Shown: in pieces, positions 43,092 through 51,628 of the stretch
How positions within the stretch are numbered: position 1 is the stretch's first letter
How the letters are laid out: each line of letters begins with the position of its first letter
DNA from: Nevskia soli DSM 19509
GTDB taxonomy: Bacteria; Pseudomonadota; Gammaproteobacteria; Nevskiales; Nevskiaceae
Assembly (NCBI RefSeq): GCF_000711955.1
Contig: NZ_KL543998.1
Coordinates: 113,054-177,053, forward strand
Direction: 5' to 3'
DNA length: 64,000 nucleotides
Position numbers and translations under genes: made by a program
The notes under the pieces: model-generated
Told to the model about the DNA's origin: nothing
The model's database searches: none
The model's input: only the letters and a program-made list of their open reading frames with translations

Positions 43092-44063
43092 TCAGACCGC
43101 TCGCGCCCGCGTCAGCTTTTCAATCAGTTGCGCAGTCAGCTTTCGCACCTGCGCGTCAGGATCTTCGCGCACGGCGAGCAGCAACGTACACGCGGAACGG
43201 TCGCCGATACGGTCCAGGGCGATCACCGCTGACTTGCGCAGGTTGCTCACCGGAGAATCCAGGCAGCGGCCGATAGCCTGCACTGCCGGCCTGTGCCGCA
43301 TCAGGCCAAGCGCTTCCGCGGCCTGTTCGCGCACTTGCCATTGCGGGTCGAAATCGACCAGGCCGATCAGGGCATCGACGGCGGCGGTGTAGCGCAGCTT
43401 GCCGAGGATTGCGGCAGCCTCGGCGCGGATGCTCCACTCGGTATCTCCCAAGGCCCTGAGCGCGGCCGCAGACAAAGCATCAGCCGGCGCGGAGACCAGG
43501 GCGCGCAGGGCGGCCTGACGCACAACGGCGGATGTGTCCGCTGCCCCCAGCTCAACCAGTTCTGGCAAAGCTTGCGGTAGTCGCAAGTAGCCGATGACGC
43601 CCACCGCGGCCGCGCGCACGCCGGCATCCGCATGGCTCAGCAGCCGCAGCGCGGGTTGCAGAGCGGCGTCGTTACGCAAAGGCTTCAATGCTTCGAGGAA
43701 CGCGGCGACGGTCCAGACATCTCTGCCCTGCGCCAACGCATCGAGCAGCGGACCGGCACCTTCCGGTGATTTGTTCTCGGCCAACGCCTTGGCCGCCAGT
43801 TCGCGCACCTCATTGTCGGCATCGCCCAGCGCCCGGATCAGCGGCGTTATGGCTTCCGCCCCGCCGATGGCGTCGAGCGCGGTCACCGCCTCGAGACGCA
43901 CTTCCGCTTCAGCATCATCAAGCGCACGCTCGGCCACCGGCAGCAACTCCAGCGCGCAGGCATCGGTCACTTCGCGCACCGCCACCAAGCGTACCGCGCC
44001 GTCGGCGGAGTCGAGCAATGCTTGCAGGCGCGCCAGGTCGGCGGAATCGGAGGAGACAGGCAT
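43092..44063 (-). CDS. HEAT-repeat (PBS-lyase-like) protein
   Basis: 323 residues made of about nine to ten HEAT repeats of ~31 residues. Each has the signature VRxxAxxALxxIG or similar (AEVRLEAVTALDAIGGAEAI, NEVRELAAKALAE, WQVREQAAEALGLMR). No other domain and no signal peptide is seen. It is the last gene of the flavoprotein-ferredoxin arm, starting 2 bases after the ferredoxin stop. HEAT proteins of this kind act as scaffolds or chaperones; a role in assembling or docking the redox pair is the inference. The start at 44063 is the ATG where repeats begin; the frame upstream is a shadow of the ferredoxin. Confidence 0.8.
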   Translation of the reverse strand: MPVSSDSADLARLQALLDSADGAVRLVAVREVTDACALELLPVAERALDDAEAEVRLEAVTALDAIGGAEAITPLIRALGDADNEVRELAAKALAENKSPEGAGPLLDALAQGRDVWTVAAFLEALKPLRNDAALQPALRLLSHADAGVRAAAVGVIGYLRLPQALPELVELGAADTSAVVRQAALRALVSAPADALSAAALRALGDTEWSIRAEAAAILGKLRYTAAVDALIGLVDFDPQWQVREQAAEALGLMRHRPAVQAIGRCLDSPVSNLRKSAVIALDRIGDRSACTLLLAVREDPDAQVRKLTAQLIEKLTRARAV

Positions 44064-44065
44064 GA

Positions 44066-44299
44066 TCAGCGCAGCAGGTAAGGAATGTTGACCGTCACCG
44101 CGCCCGTCGGGCAGTCCTTCTCGCAGGGCAGGCAATACCAGCATTCGTCGTAGCGCATGTGGGCCTTGCCGCTGGCGGGGTTGATGCGCAGCACGTCGAG
44201 CGGACATACCTCGATGCAGACGCGGCAGCCCTTGTCGGCGATGCACTTTTCGTCATCGACGACGACGGGGACGGAGACGCGGTTGACGGTGATCGGCAT
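44066..44299 (-). CDS. Small two-cluster ferredoxin, AprB-like
   Basis: 77 residues. Two cysteine sets are visible: CIADKGCRVCIEVCP (C-x5-C-x2-C-x3-CP) and CWYCLPCEKDCP (C-x2-C-x2-C-x3-CP). These are ligands for two [4Fe-4S] clusters. The unusual first spacing and the DECWYCLPCEKDCPTGAV segment resemble AprB-type iron-sulfur subunits without their C-terminal extension. It lies 9 bases downstream of the flavoprotein gene and is presumably its electron-transfer partner. Confidence 0.82.
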   Translation of the reverse strand: MPITVNRVSVPVVVDDEKCIADKGCRVCIEVCPLDVLRINPASGKAHMRYDECWYCLPCEKDCPTGAVTVNIPYLLR

Positions 44300-44308
44300 T
44301 GGGGATAC

Positions 44309-46042
44309 TCAGTGTGCGGCGCCGACTTCGACGCGCAGGCGGCGGTAGGCGTCGCGCTCGCGCTCTTCGATGGGGATGACGTAGGGCTCGACCGGGCGCT
44401 TGCGGCTGACCATGCGGCCCTGCGCGTCCTTGTAGAGCATGCTGTGGGCGAACCAGTTGTCGTCGTCGCGCTGCGGGTGATCGACGCGCAGGTGGTACAG
44501 GCCCCAGCGGCTTTCCTGGCGGTACAGCGAGGCGCGGGCCGCCATCTCGGCGCAGTCGAGGATGGAATGCACTTCCAGCGCGCGCAGGCGTTCGTGCGGA
44601 TCGGCGGCGGATAGCCCCGGCAGTTCCTCGCGGATTTCCTCGAAGCGCTCCAGGCCGATCTGCATCTTGCGGGTGATCTTCGGCGGCTGCAGGTAGTCGT
44701 TGACCAAGCGGCGGATCTTGTACTCCATCTGCCCCGGCGGAATGCCGTCGGCGACACGCAGGGCCTGGTTGGCCCGCTCGAACTCCGCCGCGATCTCGTC
44801 CTCGTCCGGCGTACCGGCGCGTCCCGCGGCAAGGTCGTCGATGGCGCTCTCGCCGCAGATGGCGCCGTAGACGAAGGCGCCGAGCATGTAGTTGTGCGGC
44901 ACCGAGGCGGCATCACCGGCGGCGTACAGGCCCGGCACGGTAGTGCGGCCATGGCGGTCGATCCAGATGCCGGAAGCGGAATGACCGCTGCAGAAGCCGA
45001 TCTCGGAGATGTGCATCTCCACCATCTGCTCGCGGTAGTCGGTGCCACGCCGCTCGTGGAAGCGTCCGCGCGAGGGCCGTTCGTTGGTATGCAGCACCCG
45101 CTCGATCTCGGCGATGGTGTCCTCCGCCAAATGATCGAGCTTGAGGAATACCGGCCCGTTGCCGCCTTCCAGTTCGTGGTGGAACTCCAGCATCATCTGC
45201 CCCGACCAGTAGTCGCAGCGGATGAAGCGCTGGCCGTGGGCATTGGCGGTATAGCCGCCCAGCGGGCTGGTGACATAGGCGCAGGCGGGGCCGTTGTAGT
45301 CCTTGATCAGCGGGTTGATCTGGAAGCATTCCAGGTTGGCCAACTCCGCTCCGGCGTGGTACGCCATCGCATGACCATCACCGCTGTTGGTCGGATTCTC
45401 GTAGGTGCCGAACAGGTAACCGGAGGCCGGCAGGCCAAGCCGTCCGGCGGCGCCGGTGGCGAGTATTACCGCGCCCGTCTTGATCAGCAGGGTTTGCTCG
45501 GTCCGCGTGCTCACGGCGAAGACGCCGGCGATGCGGCCGTCCGCATCCTTGAGCAAGCGCGTGGCCTGGTAGCGGTTCTCGATCTCCACCCGCGCGCGCT
45601 TGAGCTGGCGGTAGAGGATCTTCTTGACGTTGTGGCCCTGCGGCATCGGCAGCACGTACTCGCCCAGATGATGCACCTTGCGCACGTCGTAGTCGCCGCT
45701 GCCGGTCTTCTGGAATTGCACTCCCCAGCCGTCGAGCTGGCGGATCATGCCGGAGCTGCGCTCGGCGTAGGCCAGCAGCGAGGACTGCTCGACGATGCCG
45801 TCGTTGGCCACGGTGATCTCGCGCACGTACTGCTCCGGCGTGGCGTGGCCGGGGATGACCGCGTTGTTGAGGCCGTCCATGCCCATGCAGATGGCGCCGC
45901 TGCGATGCACGTCGGCTTTCTCCAGCAGCAGCACCTTCAGCGCCGGATTGCGCAGCTTGGCCGTCACCGCGGCCATAGGCCCGGCGGTGCCGCCGCCGAT
46001 GACGACGAGGTCGTATTCGATGCGTTGCAGGGAGTCGTCCAT
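44309..46042 (-). CDS. AprA/FrdA-like FAD flavoprotein of the sulfonate locus
   Basis: 577 residues of the fumarate reductase/succinate dehydrogenase/APS reductase flavoprotein superfamily. The FAD motif DLVVIGGGTAGPMAAVTAK is at residue ~10. AICMGMDGLNNAV near 50 resembles the AprA-type segment. Also present are GHAMAYHAGAELANLECFQINPL near 222, GLYAAGDAASVPHNYMLGAF near 363 (FAD C-terminal motif), and a C-terminal helical domain with SRWGLYHLRVDHPQRDDDNW near 520. It pairs with the adjacent two-cluster ferredoxin as AprA does with AprB, but the locus has no ATP sulfurylase or Dsr genes. A role in sulfonate or other organosulfur metabolism is inferred from context only. Confidence 0.8.
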   Translation of the reverse strand: MDDSLQRIEYDLVVIGGGTAGPMAAVTAKLRNPALKVLLLEKADVHRSGAICMGMDGLNNAVIPGHATPEQYVREITVANDGIVEQSSLLAYAERSSGMIRQLDGWGVQFQKTGSGDYDVRKVHHLGEYVLPMPQGHNVKKILYRQLKRARVEIENRYQATRLLKDADGRIAGVFAVSTRTEQTLLIKTGAVILATGAAGRLGLPASGYLFGTYENPTNSGDGHAMAYHAGAELANLECFQINPLIKDYNGPACAYVTSPLGGYTANAHGQRFIRCDYWSGQMMLEFHHELEGGNGPVFLKLDHLAEDTIAEIERVLHTNERPSRGRFHERRGTDYREQMVEMHISEIGFCSGHSASGIWIDRHGRTTVPGLYAAGDAASVPHNYMLGAFVYGAICGESAIDDLAAGRAGTPDEDEIAAEFERANQALRVADGIPPGQMEYKIRRLVNDYLQPPKITRKMQIGLERFEEIREELPGLSAADPHERLRALEVHSILDCAEMAARASLYRQESRWGLYHLRVDHPQRDDDNWFAHSMLYKDAQGRMVSRKRPVEPYVIPIEERERDAYRRLRVEVGAAH

Positions 46043-46049
46043 CAGCGGA

Positions 46050-47042
46050 TCACTGCGGCAGCGTCACGACCGCGTCCTGCACGGTGATGGCATTGGGCAG
46101 CTGCTTGAGCGCGTACAGCGCGTCGGCCATGCGCTGCTGCGCGGCGATGACCTCGGGGCCGAGCGGCTTGGGGCCGAAGCCGGAGCGCTGGATGGCGGTC
46201 TTGAGAATGGCGGCATCGATGCCGACCTGCTGCGACAGCAGGGCCGCGGCCTCGTCCGGATGCTCCCTGGTCCAGAGATCGACCTTCGCCGTTTCCTCCA
46301 GCGCGATCTTCAGCACCTCGGGATACTTCGCGATCTCGTCCTTCGAAGCCAGGAAGAAGGCATGGTTGTCGATCAGTCCTTCGCCGCTGGCCAACACGCG
46401 GGCGCCGGACTGGGCCTGCCCCGCCGCATAGTAGTAGTCCCAGATCGACCAGGCATCGACACCGCCTTGCGCGAAGGCGGCATTGGCATCGGCCGGCTTG
46501 AGGAAGGCGACGTTGATATCGTCCAGCGTCAGCCCGGCCTTCTTCAGGGCCTGCACCAGCAGGTAATAGGAATTGGAACCCTTGGCCACGGCGACGCGCT
46601 TGCCCTTGAGGTCGGCCAGGGTCTTCAGCGGGGAGTTCTTCGGCACCAGGATGGCTTCGCCCGCTGGCGCCGCGGGCTCGTAGGCGATGTAGCGCACCAC
46701 CGAGCCGGCGGCGGCTTGCGCGAACACCGGCGGCGTCTCGCCGGTGATGCCGAAGTCGACACTGCCGCCGTTCATGCCCTCGAGTATCGGCGCACCGGCG
46801 GGAAACTCCGCCCACTTCACCGTCACGCCGTGCGCGGCCAGGCGCTTGTCCAGATCGCCGCGCGACTTGAGGATGATGAGGGTGCCGAATTTCTGGTAGC
46901 CGATGGTGAACTGCTTCGGCCAAGCCTCATCGGCGTGGGCTGCGCCAAGCACCAGGGTGCCGGCAACAATGGCGGCCAGCGCGCGCAGGCGCGCTTTCAG
47001 AACAGGATGGATCACGATTCGGCTCTCGATGGAGTGCGCCAT
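46050..47042 (-). CDS. SsuA-like aliphatic sulfonate ABC substrate-binding protein (copy 1)
   Basis: 330 residues. The signal peptide ends near AHA-D (residue ~37). The mature part starts FTIGYQKFGTLIILKSRG, then EFPAGAPILEGMNGGSVDFGITGETPPVFAQAA, ILVPKNSPLKTLADLKGKRVAV near 130, and DAWSIWDYYYAA near 215. This is the SsuA/TauA-like (NMT1/OpuAC) periplasmic fold for sulfonates. It heads the left arm of the sulfur locus, followed after 7 bases by the flavoprotein. No permease or ATPase is in this arm, so it must use the SsuCB pair of the right arm or one elsewhere. Confidence 0.85.
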   Translation of the reverse strand: MAHSIESRIVIHPVLKARLRALAAIVAGTLVLGAAHADEAWPKQFTIGYQKFGTLIILKSRGDLDKRLAAHGVTVKWAEFPAGAPILEGMNGGSVDFGITGETPPVFAQAAAGSVVRYIAYEPAAPAGEAILVPKNSPLKTLADLKGKRVAVAKGSNSYYLLVQALKKAGLTLDDINVAFLKPADANAAFAQGGVDAWSIWDYYYAAGQAQSGARVLASGEGLIDNHAFFLASKDEIAKYPEVLKIALEETAKVDLWTREHPDEAAALLSQQVGIDAAILKTAIQRSGFGPKPLGPEVIAAQQRMADALYALKQLPNAITVQDAVVTLPQ

Positions 47043-47212
47043 AACGGCGCAGCCCGCAGAAAGTAGAGCAGCGCGGCAGCGTATGGAAATACGCAGAAGC
47101 TCTATGCATAGATGGCGCCGCGGTTATGTGCTCATGCCAAAAGATTCGTTCGCTGCGCTGCCGCTCTCATCGATACTCCGGAACGTCCCTCGCTTCACGG
47201 AATAAGAGCGCC
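47043..47212. promoter_or_regulatory. Divergent control region of the sulfonate locus
   Basis: About 170 bases between the two arms. It contains a perfect 12-bp palindrome TCTATGCATAGA (47101-47112) and a dyad CGTAT-GGAA-ATACG (47080-47093). Either could bind a LysR-type sulfur regulator such as CysB/Cbl, or another factor; no regulator gene is adjacent. Core promoters are not clear. Confidence 0.4.
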
Positions 47213-48220
47213 TTGCTTTATATCGTTGCCGATCCAGGCAGCCGCGCGTCGTGGCTGCTGCACCGTTGTGCCGCCGCCCTGCTGACGCTGGCCGGCGCGG
47301 CGGTGCCCGCCTTGGCGATGGCGGATGCCGATGCGCCGAAGGATATCCGCATCGGCTACCAGAAGAGTTCGATCAACCTGCTGGTAGCGAAGCAGCTGGG
47401 CCTGGTGGAGCGGCGCTTTCCCGGTACGCACATCCAGTGGAACGAATTCCCGGCCGGCCCGCAACTGCTGGAAGCGCTCGGCGCCGGCAGCCTGGACTTC
47501 GTCATGACCGGCGATACGCCGCCGGTGTTCGCGCAAGCCGGCGGCAGCGACGTGATCTATGCCGGCGTGGAACCGCCCAAACCCGGCAGCTCCGCCATCC
47601 TGGTGCCGCCCGACTCGGGCATTGCAGCCTTGAAAGACCTACGTGGCAAGCGCATCGCCTTCCAGAAGGGCTCGAGTTCGCACTACCTGGTACTGCGCGC
47701 CCTGCAGCAGGCCGGGCTGCAATACAAAGACATCCAGCCGGTGTACCTGGCGCCTGCCGATGCACGCGCCGCGTTCGAAAGCCACAGCATCGATGCCTGG
47801 GCCATCTGGGATCCGTACTGGGCGGCCGCTGAGCGCAATACGCCGGCCCGCGTACTGACCACCGGCACGGGGTTATCGGACAACAACACGTTCTATCTTT
47901 CTTCGCGCAAATTCGCCGATCACCATGCTCAGGCGATCCGCAGCCTGTTCGACATCCTCAGCGATGCCGACCGACGCGTGCAGCAGCATCCCGCCGACGC
48001 GCCCGGCCTGATCGCCGCCGCTACCGGGCTCGACCCGGAAGTGGCGAAGCTGTTCCTCAGCCGCCGGCCGCCTTCGTCGGTGGGACCGCTGAGTCCGGCG
48101 GTGATCGCCACGCAGCAGGTGCTGGCCGATACCTATGCCCAGGCCGGACTGATTCCGCATCCGATCGAGGTGGCCGATGCGGTCTGGCAGCCGGGCAGCG
48201 TCCTCGCGGCCAGCCGTTAG
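47213..48220 (+). CDS. SsuA-like sulfonate-binding protein (copy 2)
   Basis: 335 residues from a TTG start at 47213; the frame is open from an ATG at 47126, but that gives a non-signal-like Cys/Arg-rich leader. From the TTG a signal peptide is seen (SRASWLLHRCAAALLTLAG...ALA-M). The mature part has IRIGYQKSSINLLVAKQLGLVERRF, NEFPAGPQLLEALGAGSLDFVMTGDTPPVFAQA, LKDLRGKRIAFQKGSSSHYL and DAWAIWDPYWAA. It is the first gene of the right arm, 33 bases before ssuD. It is clearly a paralogue of copies 1 and 3. The start is uncertain. Confidence 0.83.
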   Translation: MLYIVADPGSRASWLLHRCAAALLTLAGAAVPALAMADADAPKDIRIGYQKSSINLLVAKQLGLVERRFPGTHIQWNEFPAGPQLLEALGAGSLDFVMTGDTPPVFAQAGGSDVIYAGVEPPKPGSSAILVPPDSGIAALKDLRGKRIAFQKGSSSHYLVLRALQQAGLQYKDIQPVYLAPADARAAFESHSIDAWAIWDPYWAAAERNTPARVLTTGTGLSDNNTFYLSSRKFADHHAQAIRSLFDILSDADRRVQQHPADAPGLIAAATGLDPEVAKLFLSRRPPSSVGPLSPAVIATQQVLADTYAQAGLIPHPIEVADAVWQPGSVLAASR

Positions 48221-48253
48221 CCCCCGTAGAAAACACTCCAAGGAGTCCCCCCG

Positions 48254-49408
48254 ATGAAAGTCTTCTGGTTCCTTCCCACCCACGGCGACAGCCGCTACCT
48301 CGGCACTTCCGAAGGCGCGCGCGCGGTGGACTACAACTATCTCAAACAGGTCGCGGTGGCGGCGGACACACTGGGTTATGAAGGTGTGCTGCTGCCCACC
48401 GGGCGCTCCTGCGAGGATGCCTGGGTGGTGGCCTCCAGCCTGATCGGCGTGACGCAGCAGCTCAAGTTCCTGGTGGCGATCCGTCCCGGCATCAGCTCGC
48501 CGGGCTTGGCCGCGCGCATGGCGGCGACCTATGACCGCCTGTCCAACGGCCGCCTGCTGATCAATGTCGTCACCGGCGGCGACCAGGCCGAGCTGGAAGG
48601 CGACGGCCTGTTCGTCAGCCACGATGAGCGCTACGAAATCACCGACGAATTCCTGCGCATCTGGCGCGGCATCCTGGAGCGCTCGCACGACAACGGCTCG
48701 GTCGATTTCATCGGCAAGCACCTGCGCTCGAAGAACGGCCGCACCCTGTTCCCGCCGGTGCAGAAGCCCTACCCGCCGCTGTACTTCGGCGGCTCCTCGC
48801 CGGCCGCACACGACCTTGCCGCCGAACAGGTGGACGTATACCTGACCTGGGGTGAGCCGCCCGCAGCCGTGGCGGAGAAGATCGCGGACATCCGCCGCCG
48901 GGCCGGCGAACGCGGTCGCACACTGCGCTTCGGCATTCGCCTGCACGTCATCGTGCGCGAAACCAACGAACGGGCCTGGCGCGCGGCCGATGAACTGATC
49001 GAGAAGCTCGACGACGCCACCATCGAGCGCGCCCAGGCGGCGTTCTCCAGGATGGACTCCGAGGGTCAGCGCCGCATGGCGGCGCTGCACGGCGGACGCC
49101 GCGACAAGCTGGAAGTGTCGCCCAACCTGTGGGCCGGCGTGGGCCTGGTGCGCGGCGGTGCCGGCACCGCCCTGGTAGGCGATCCGCAGACGGTCGCGGC
49201 GCGCATGCAGGAATACGCCGACCTCGGCATCGAAACCTTCATCCTCTCCGGCTATCCGCACCTGGAAGAGGCCTACCGCTTCGCCGAACTGACCTTCCCG
49301 CTCCTGCCGCTCGACCGGCCGCAGAAGGGCACCGCCGAGGGCGTGCTGTCCGGGCCGTTCGGCGAGATCGTGGCCAATACCTATGTGCCCAAGGTTTCGC
49401 AGAGCTGA
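48254..49408 (+). CDS. ssuD: FMNH2-dependent alkanesulfonate monooxygenase SsuD
   Basis: 384 residues of the bacterial-luciferase-like TIM-barrel family, the length of E. coli SsuD (381). FWFLPTHGDSRYLGT at the N-terminus, EGVLLPTGRSCEDAW with the active-site Cys near residue 54, RPGISSPGLAARMAATYDRLSNGRLLINVVTGGD near 82-115, and ESPH-like ILSGYPHLEEAYRFAE near 330 are diagnostic. It cleaves alkanesulfonates to aldehyde and sulfite in the cytosol using reduced FMN and oxygen. It has a strong AAGGAG ribosome-binding site. The usual FMN reductase SsuE is not found in the window. Confidence 0.93.
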   Translation: MKVFWFLPTHGDSRYLGTSEGARAVDYNYLKQVAVAADTLGYEGVLLPTGRSCEDAWVVASSLIGVTQQLKFLVAIRPGISSPGLAARMAATYDRLSNGRLLINVVTGGDQAELEGDGLFVSHDERYEITDEFLRIWRGILERSHDNGSVDFIGKHLRSKNGRTLFPPVQKPYPPLYFGGSSPAAHDLAAEQVDVYLTWGEPPAAVAEKIADIRRRAGERGRTLRFGIRLHVIVRETNERAWRAADELIEKLDDATIERAQAAFSRMDSEGQRRMAALHGGRRDKLEVSPNLWAGVGLVRGGAGTALVGDPQTVAARMQEYADLGIETFILSGYPHLEEAYRFAELTFPLLPLDRPQKGTAEGVLSGPFGEIVANTYVPKVSQS

Positions 49409-49415
49409 TCGAACC

Positions 49416-50375
49416 ATGCCCATGTTCACACGTCGCCGTCTCTCCCTCACCGCCCTGGCGCTGATTGTTGCGTCCGCGTTGCCCGGCATCGCCGCAGCCG
49501 ATACAGTGGAAGTACGCATCGGCTACCAGAAGTCGTCCACCCTGACCGCCCTGCTCAAGGCACAAGGAACGCTGGAGCAGAAATTCGCCGGCAAGGACGT
49601 GCACCTGAGCTGGAGCGAGTTCACCAGCGGCGCGCCGCTGCTGGAAGCGCTCAACGTCGGCGGCATCGACCTGTCCGCCGACGTGGCGGACACGGTGCCG
49701 ATCTTCGCCCTGGCGGCCGGCGCGAACCTGGCCTATTACGCGCAGGAGACGCCCTCGCCCACCGCACAGGCGATCCTGGTGCGGGCGGATTCGCCGATTC
49801 ATGATGTGGCGAGCCTGAAAGGCAGGAAGGTGGCGGTGGCCAAGGCGGCGGGCGCGCATTACTTGTTGATCGCGGCCCTGCGCAAGGCGGGATTGAAGTT
49901 CAGCGACATCCAGCCGGCTTATCTCTCGCCGGCCGATGGCCGCGCGGCGTTCGAGAACGGTTCGGTGGACGCCTGGGCGGTGTGGGACCCCTACGTGGCC
50001 GGGGCGCAGCAGCAGGCCAAGGCGCGCGTGCTCACCGACGGCAGCGGCATCGCCAGCTACCGGCGCTACTACCTGGCTTCCGCACCCTTCGCCAAAGCGC
50101 ACCCGGAGATCGTGCAGGCGGTATTCGATGCGCTGCGCGAGACCGGCGTGTGGGTGAAGGCGCATCCACAGGATGCGGCAACGGCGCTGGCGCCGGTGTG
50201 GGGGCTGGATGCGCAGACGGTGCGCATCGCCAATGACCGGCGCAGCTACGAGGTGCGAGCGGTCAGCGCGGATGCGCTGGGCGAACAGCAGAAGATCGCC
50301 GATGCCTTCCTCGATGCCAATCTGATTCCTAAGGCGGTGGACACGCAGAGCGTCACCGTGTGGAAACCGTTGTGA
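49416..50375 (+). CDS. SsuA-like sulfonate-binding protein (copy 3)
   Basis: 319 residues from the ATG at 49416, 7 bases after the ssuD stop. The signal peptide MPMFTRRRLSLTALALIVASALPGIA carries an Arg-rich n-region; the core then reads EVRIGYQKSSTLTALLKAQGTLEQKF, EFTSGAPLLEALNVGGIDLSADVADTVPIFA, LKGRKVAVAKAAGAHYLLI and DAWAVWDPYVAGAQQQ. It differs from copies 1 and 2 in the ligand-loop region (SADVADTVPIFALAAG versus GDTPPVFAQA), suggesting a different ligand. Its 3' end overlaps the sfnB-like gene by 16 bases. Confidence 0.85.
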   Translation: MPMFTRRRLSLTALALIVASALPGIAAADTVEVRIGYQKSSTLTALLKAQGTLEQKFAGKDVHLSWSEFTSGAPLLEALNVGGIDLSADVADTVPIFALAAGANLAYYAQETPSPTAQAILVRADSPIHDVASLKGRKVAVAKAAGAHYLLIAALRKAGLKFSDIQPAYLSPADGRAAFENGSVDAWAVWDPYVAGAQQQAKARVLTDGSGIASYRRYYLASAPFAKAHPEIVQAVFDALRETGVWVKAHPQDAATALAPVWGLDAQTVRIANDRRSYEVRAVSADALGEQQKIADAFLDANLIPKAVDTQSVTVWKPL

Positions 50376-51622
50376 CCACCCTGGCGCTGCACCGCCCGGA
50401 TGAAACGACGGCTCCGGCAGTACCGCCGGAGCTGCTGCATGTCGATTGCGGCGCGCATACCGCGGCGGTCGAAGCGCTGGCAGCCAAGCTTGCCGCCACG
50501 GCGGTGGAGCGCGACAAGCGCGGCGGCACGGCGCTGGCCGAGCGTGCGCTGATCCGGCAGAGCGGCCTGCTGACGTTGAGCGTGCCGAGCCAGTATGGCG
50601 GGGGCGGTGAACTCTGGCCGCTGATCTACCGCATCGTGCGGCGGCTGGCCGCCGCAGACAGTTCGCTGGCACACCTGTACGGTTTCCAGCACCTGCAGAT
50701 CGCCACCATCCTGCTGTTCGCCAATTCCGAACAGCAGCAGCGCTATCTGAGCGGCACCATCGAGCACAGCTGGTTCTGGGGCAATGCGACCAACGCCCTG
50801 GACGGCAATATCGCGTTGCAGCCCGCGAGCGATGCCACCGGCGGGCACTACACGCTCGACGGCTTCAAGACCTTCTGCTCCGGCGCGCTGGACTCGGACA
50901 TGCTCAACGTGTCGGCGCCGCGCGGCGGCGATCCGTCCAACCGCATCATCCTCACCATCCCCAGCCGCCGCGCCGGGGTGCACGCCAACGAGGACTGGGA
51001 TGCGATCGGCCAGCGCCAGACCGACAGCGGCAGCGTGCGCTTCGAGCGGGTACGGGTGGAGGCCGATGAAATACTCGGACCGCCGGGACCGGGCGGCTCG
51101 CCGCGTGCGACGCTGCGGCCCTGCGTGTCGCAACTGGTGCTGACCGAAATCTACAACGGCAATGCGCTCGGCGCGCTGGCCGCGGCACGTGCCTATACGC
51201 TGGAACAGGCGCGGCCCTGGGGCAGTTCCGGCGTGGCGCGGGCGGCGGAAGATCCTTTCATCCAGCAGCGTTACGGCGAACTGTGGAGCAAGTACCGTGC
51301 GGCGGTGAGCCTCACCGAGAACGCCGCGCGCATGCTGCAGGAGGCCTGGGACCTGGGCGATGCGATCACGCCGCAGCAACGCGGCGCGGCGGCGGTGGCC
51401 ATCGCCGAGGCGCGCGTGTTCGCCGCGCGCACGGCGCTGGAGGTTACGGCGCAGATCTTCGAGACCATGGGCGCGCGCGCCACCGCTTCGCGCTGGGGCT
51501 TCGACCGCTTTTGGCGCAATGTGCGCACGCATTCGCTGCACGATCCGCTCGATTACAAGCTGCGCGACATCGGCCACTGGCTGCTGAGCGGCGAGCCGCC
51601 GCTGCCTTCGATCTATTCCTGA
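50360..51622 (+). CDS. SfnB/DszC-type acyl-CoA-dehydrogenase-fold flavin monooxygenase
   Basis: 420 residues with the acyl-CoA dehydrogenase fold used by DszC/SfnB monooxygenases. TLSVPSQYGGGGELWPLIYRIVRRLAAADSSLAHLYGFQ lies near residue 72, WFWGNATNALDGN near 139, LDGFKTFCSGALDSDML near 166 and RPCVSQLVLTEIYNGNALGAL near 253. The catalytic Glu of true acyl-CoA dehydrogenases is not obvious at the usual place. SfnB-like enzymes act in scavenging sulfur from sulfones or related compounds with reduced flavin. It overlaps copy 3 of SsuA and is 6 bases before ssuC. Confidence 0.85.
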   Translation: METVVTTLALHRPDETTAPAVPPELLHVDCGAHTAAVEALAAKLAATAVERDKRGGTALAERALIRQSGLLTLSVPSQYGGGGELWPLIYRIVRRLAAADSSLAHLYGFQHLQIATILLFANSEQQQRYLSGTIEHSWFWGNATNALDGNIALQPASDATGGHYTLDGFKTFCSGALDSDMLNVSAPRGGDPSNRIILTIPSRRAGVHANEDWDAIGQRQTDSGSVRFERVRVEADEILGPPGPGGSPRATLRPCVSQLVLTEIYNGNALGALAAARAYTLEQARPWGSSGVARAAEDPFIQQRYGELWSKYRAAVSLTENAARMLQEAWDLGDAITPQQRGAAAVAIAEARVFAARTALEVTAQIFETMGARATASRWGFDRFWRNVRTHSLHDPLDYKLRDIGHWLLSGEPPLPSIYS

Positions 51623-51628
51623 GCCGCC

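Noticed and set aside
44309..46042. The flavoprotein as true dissimilatory APS reductase AprA
   Set aside because: No sat, apr-linked membrane (qmo) or dsr genes nearby; the partner ferredoxin lacks the long AprB C-terminal extension; the setting is organosulfur import and oxygenation.
44894..47066. Two plus-strand frames opposite the flavoprotein and SsuA copy 1
   Set aside because: Shadows of clearly recognised minus-strand genes; His/Gln/Arg-rich, no motifs.
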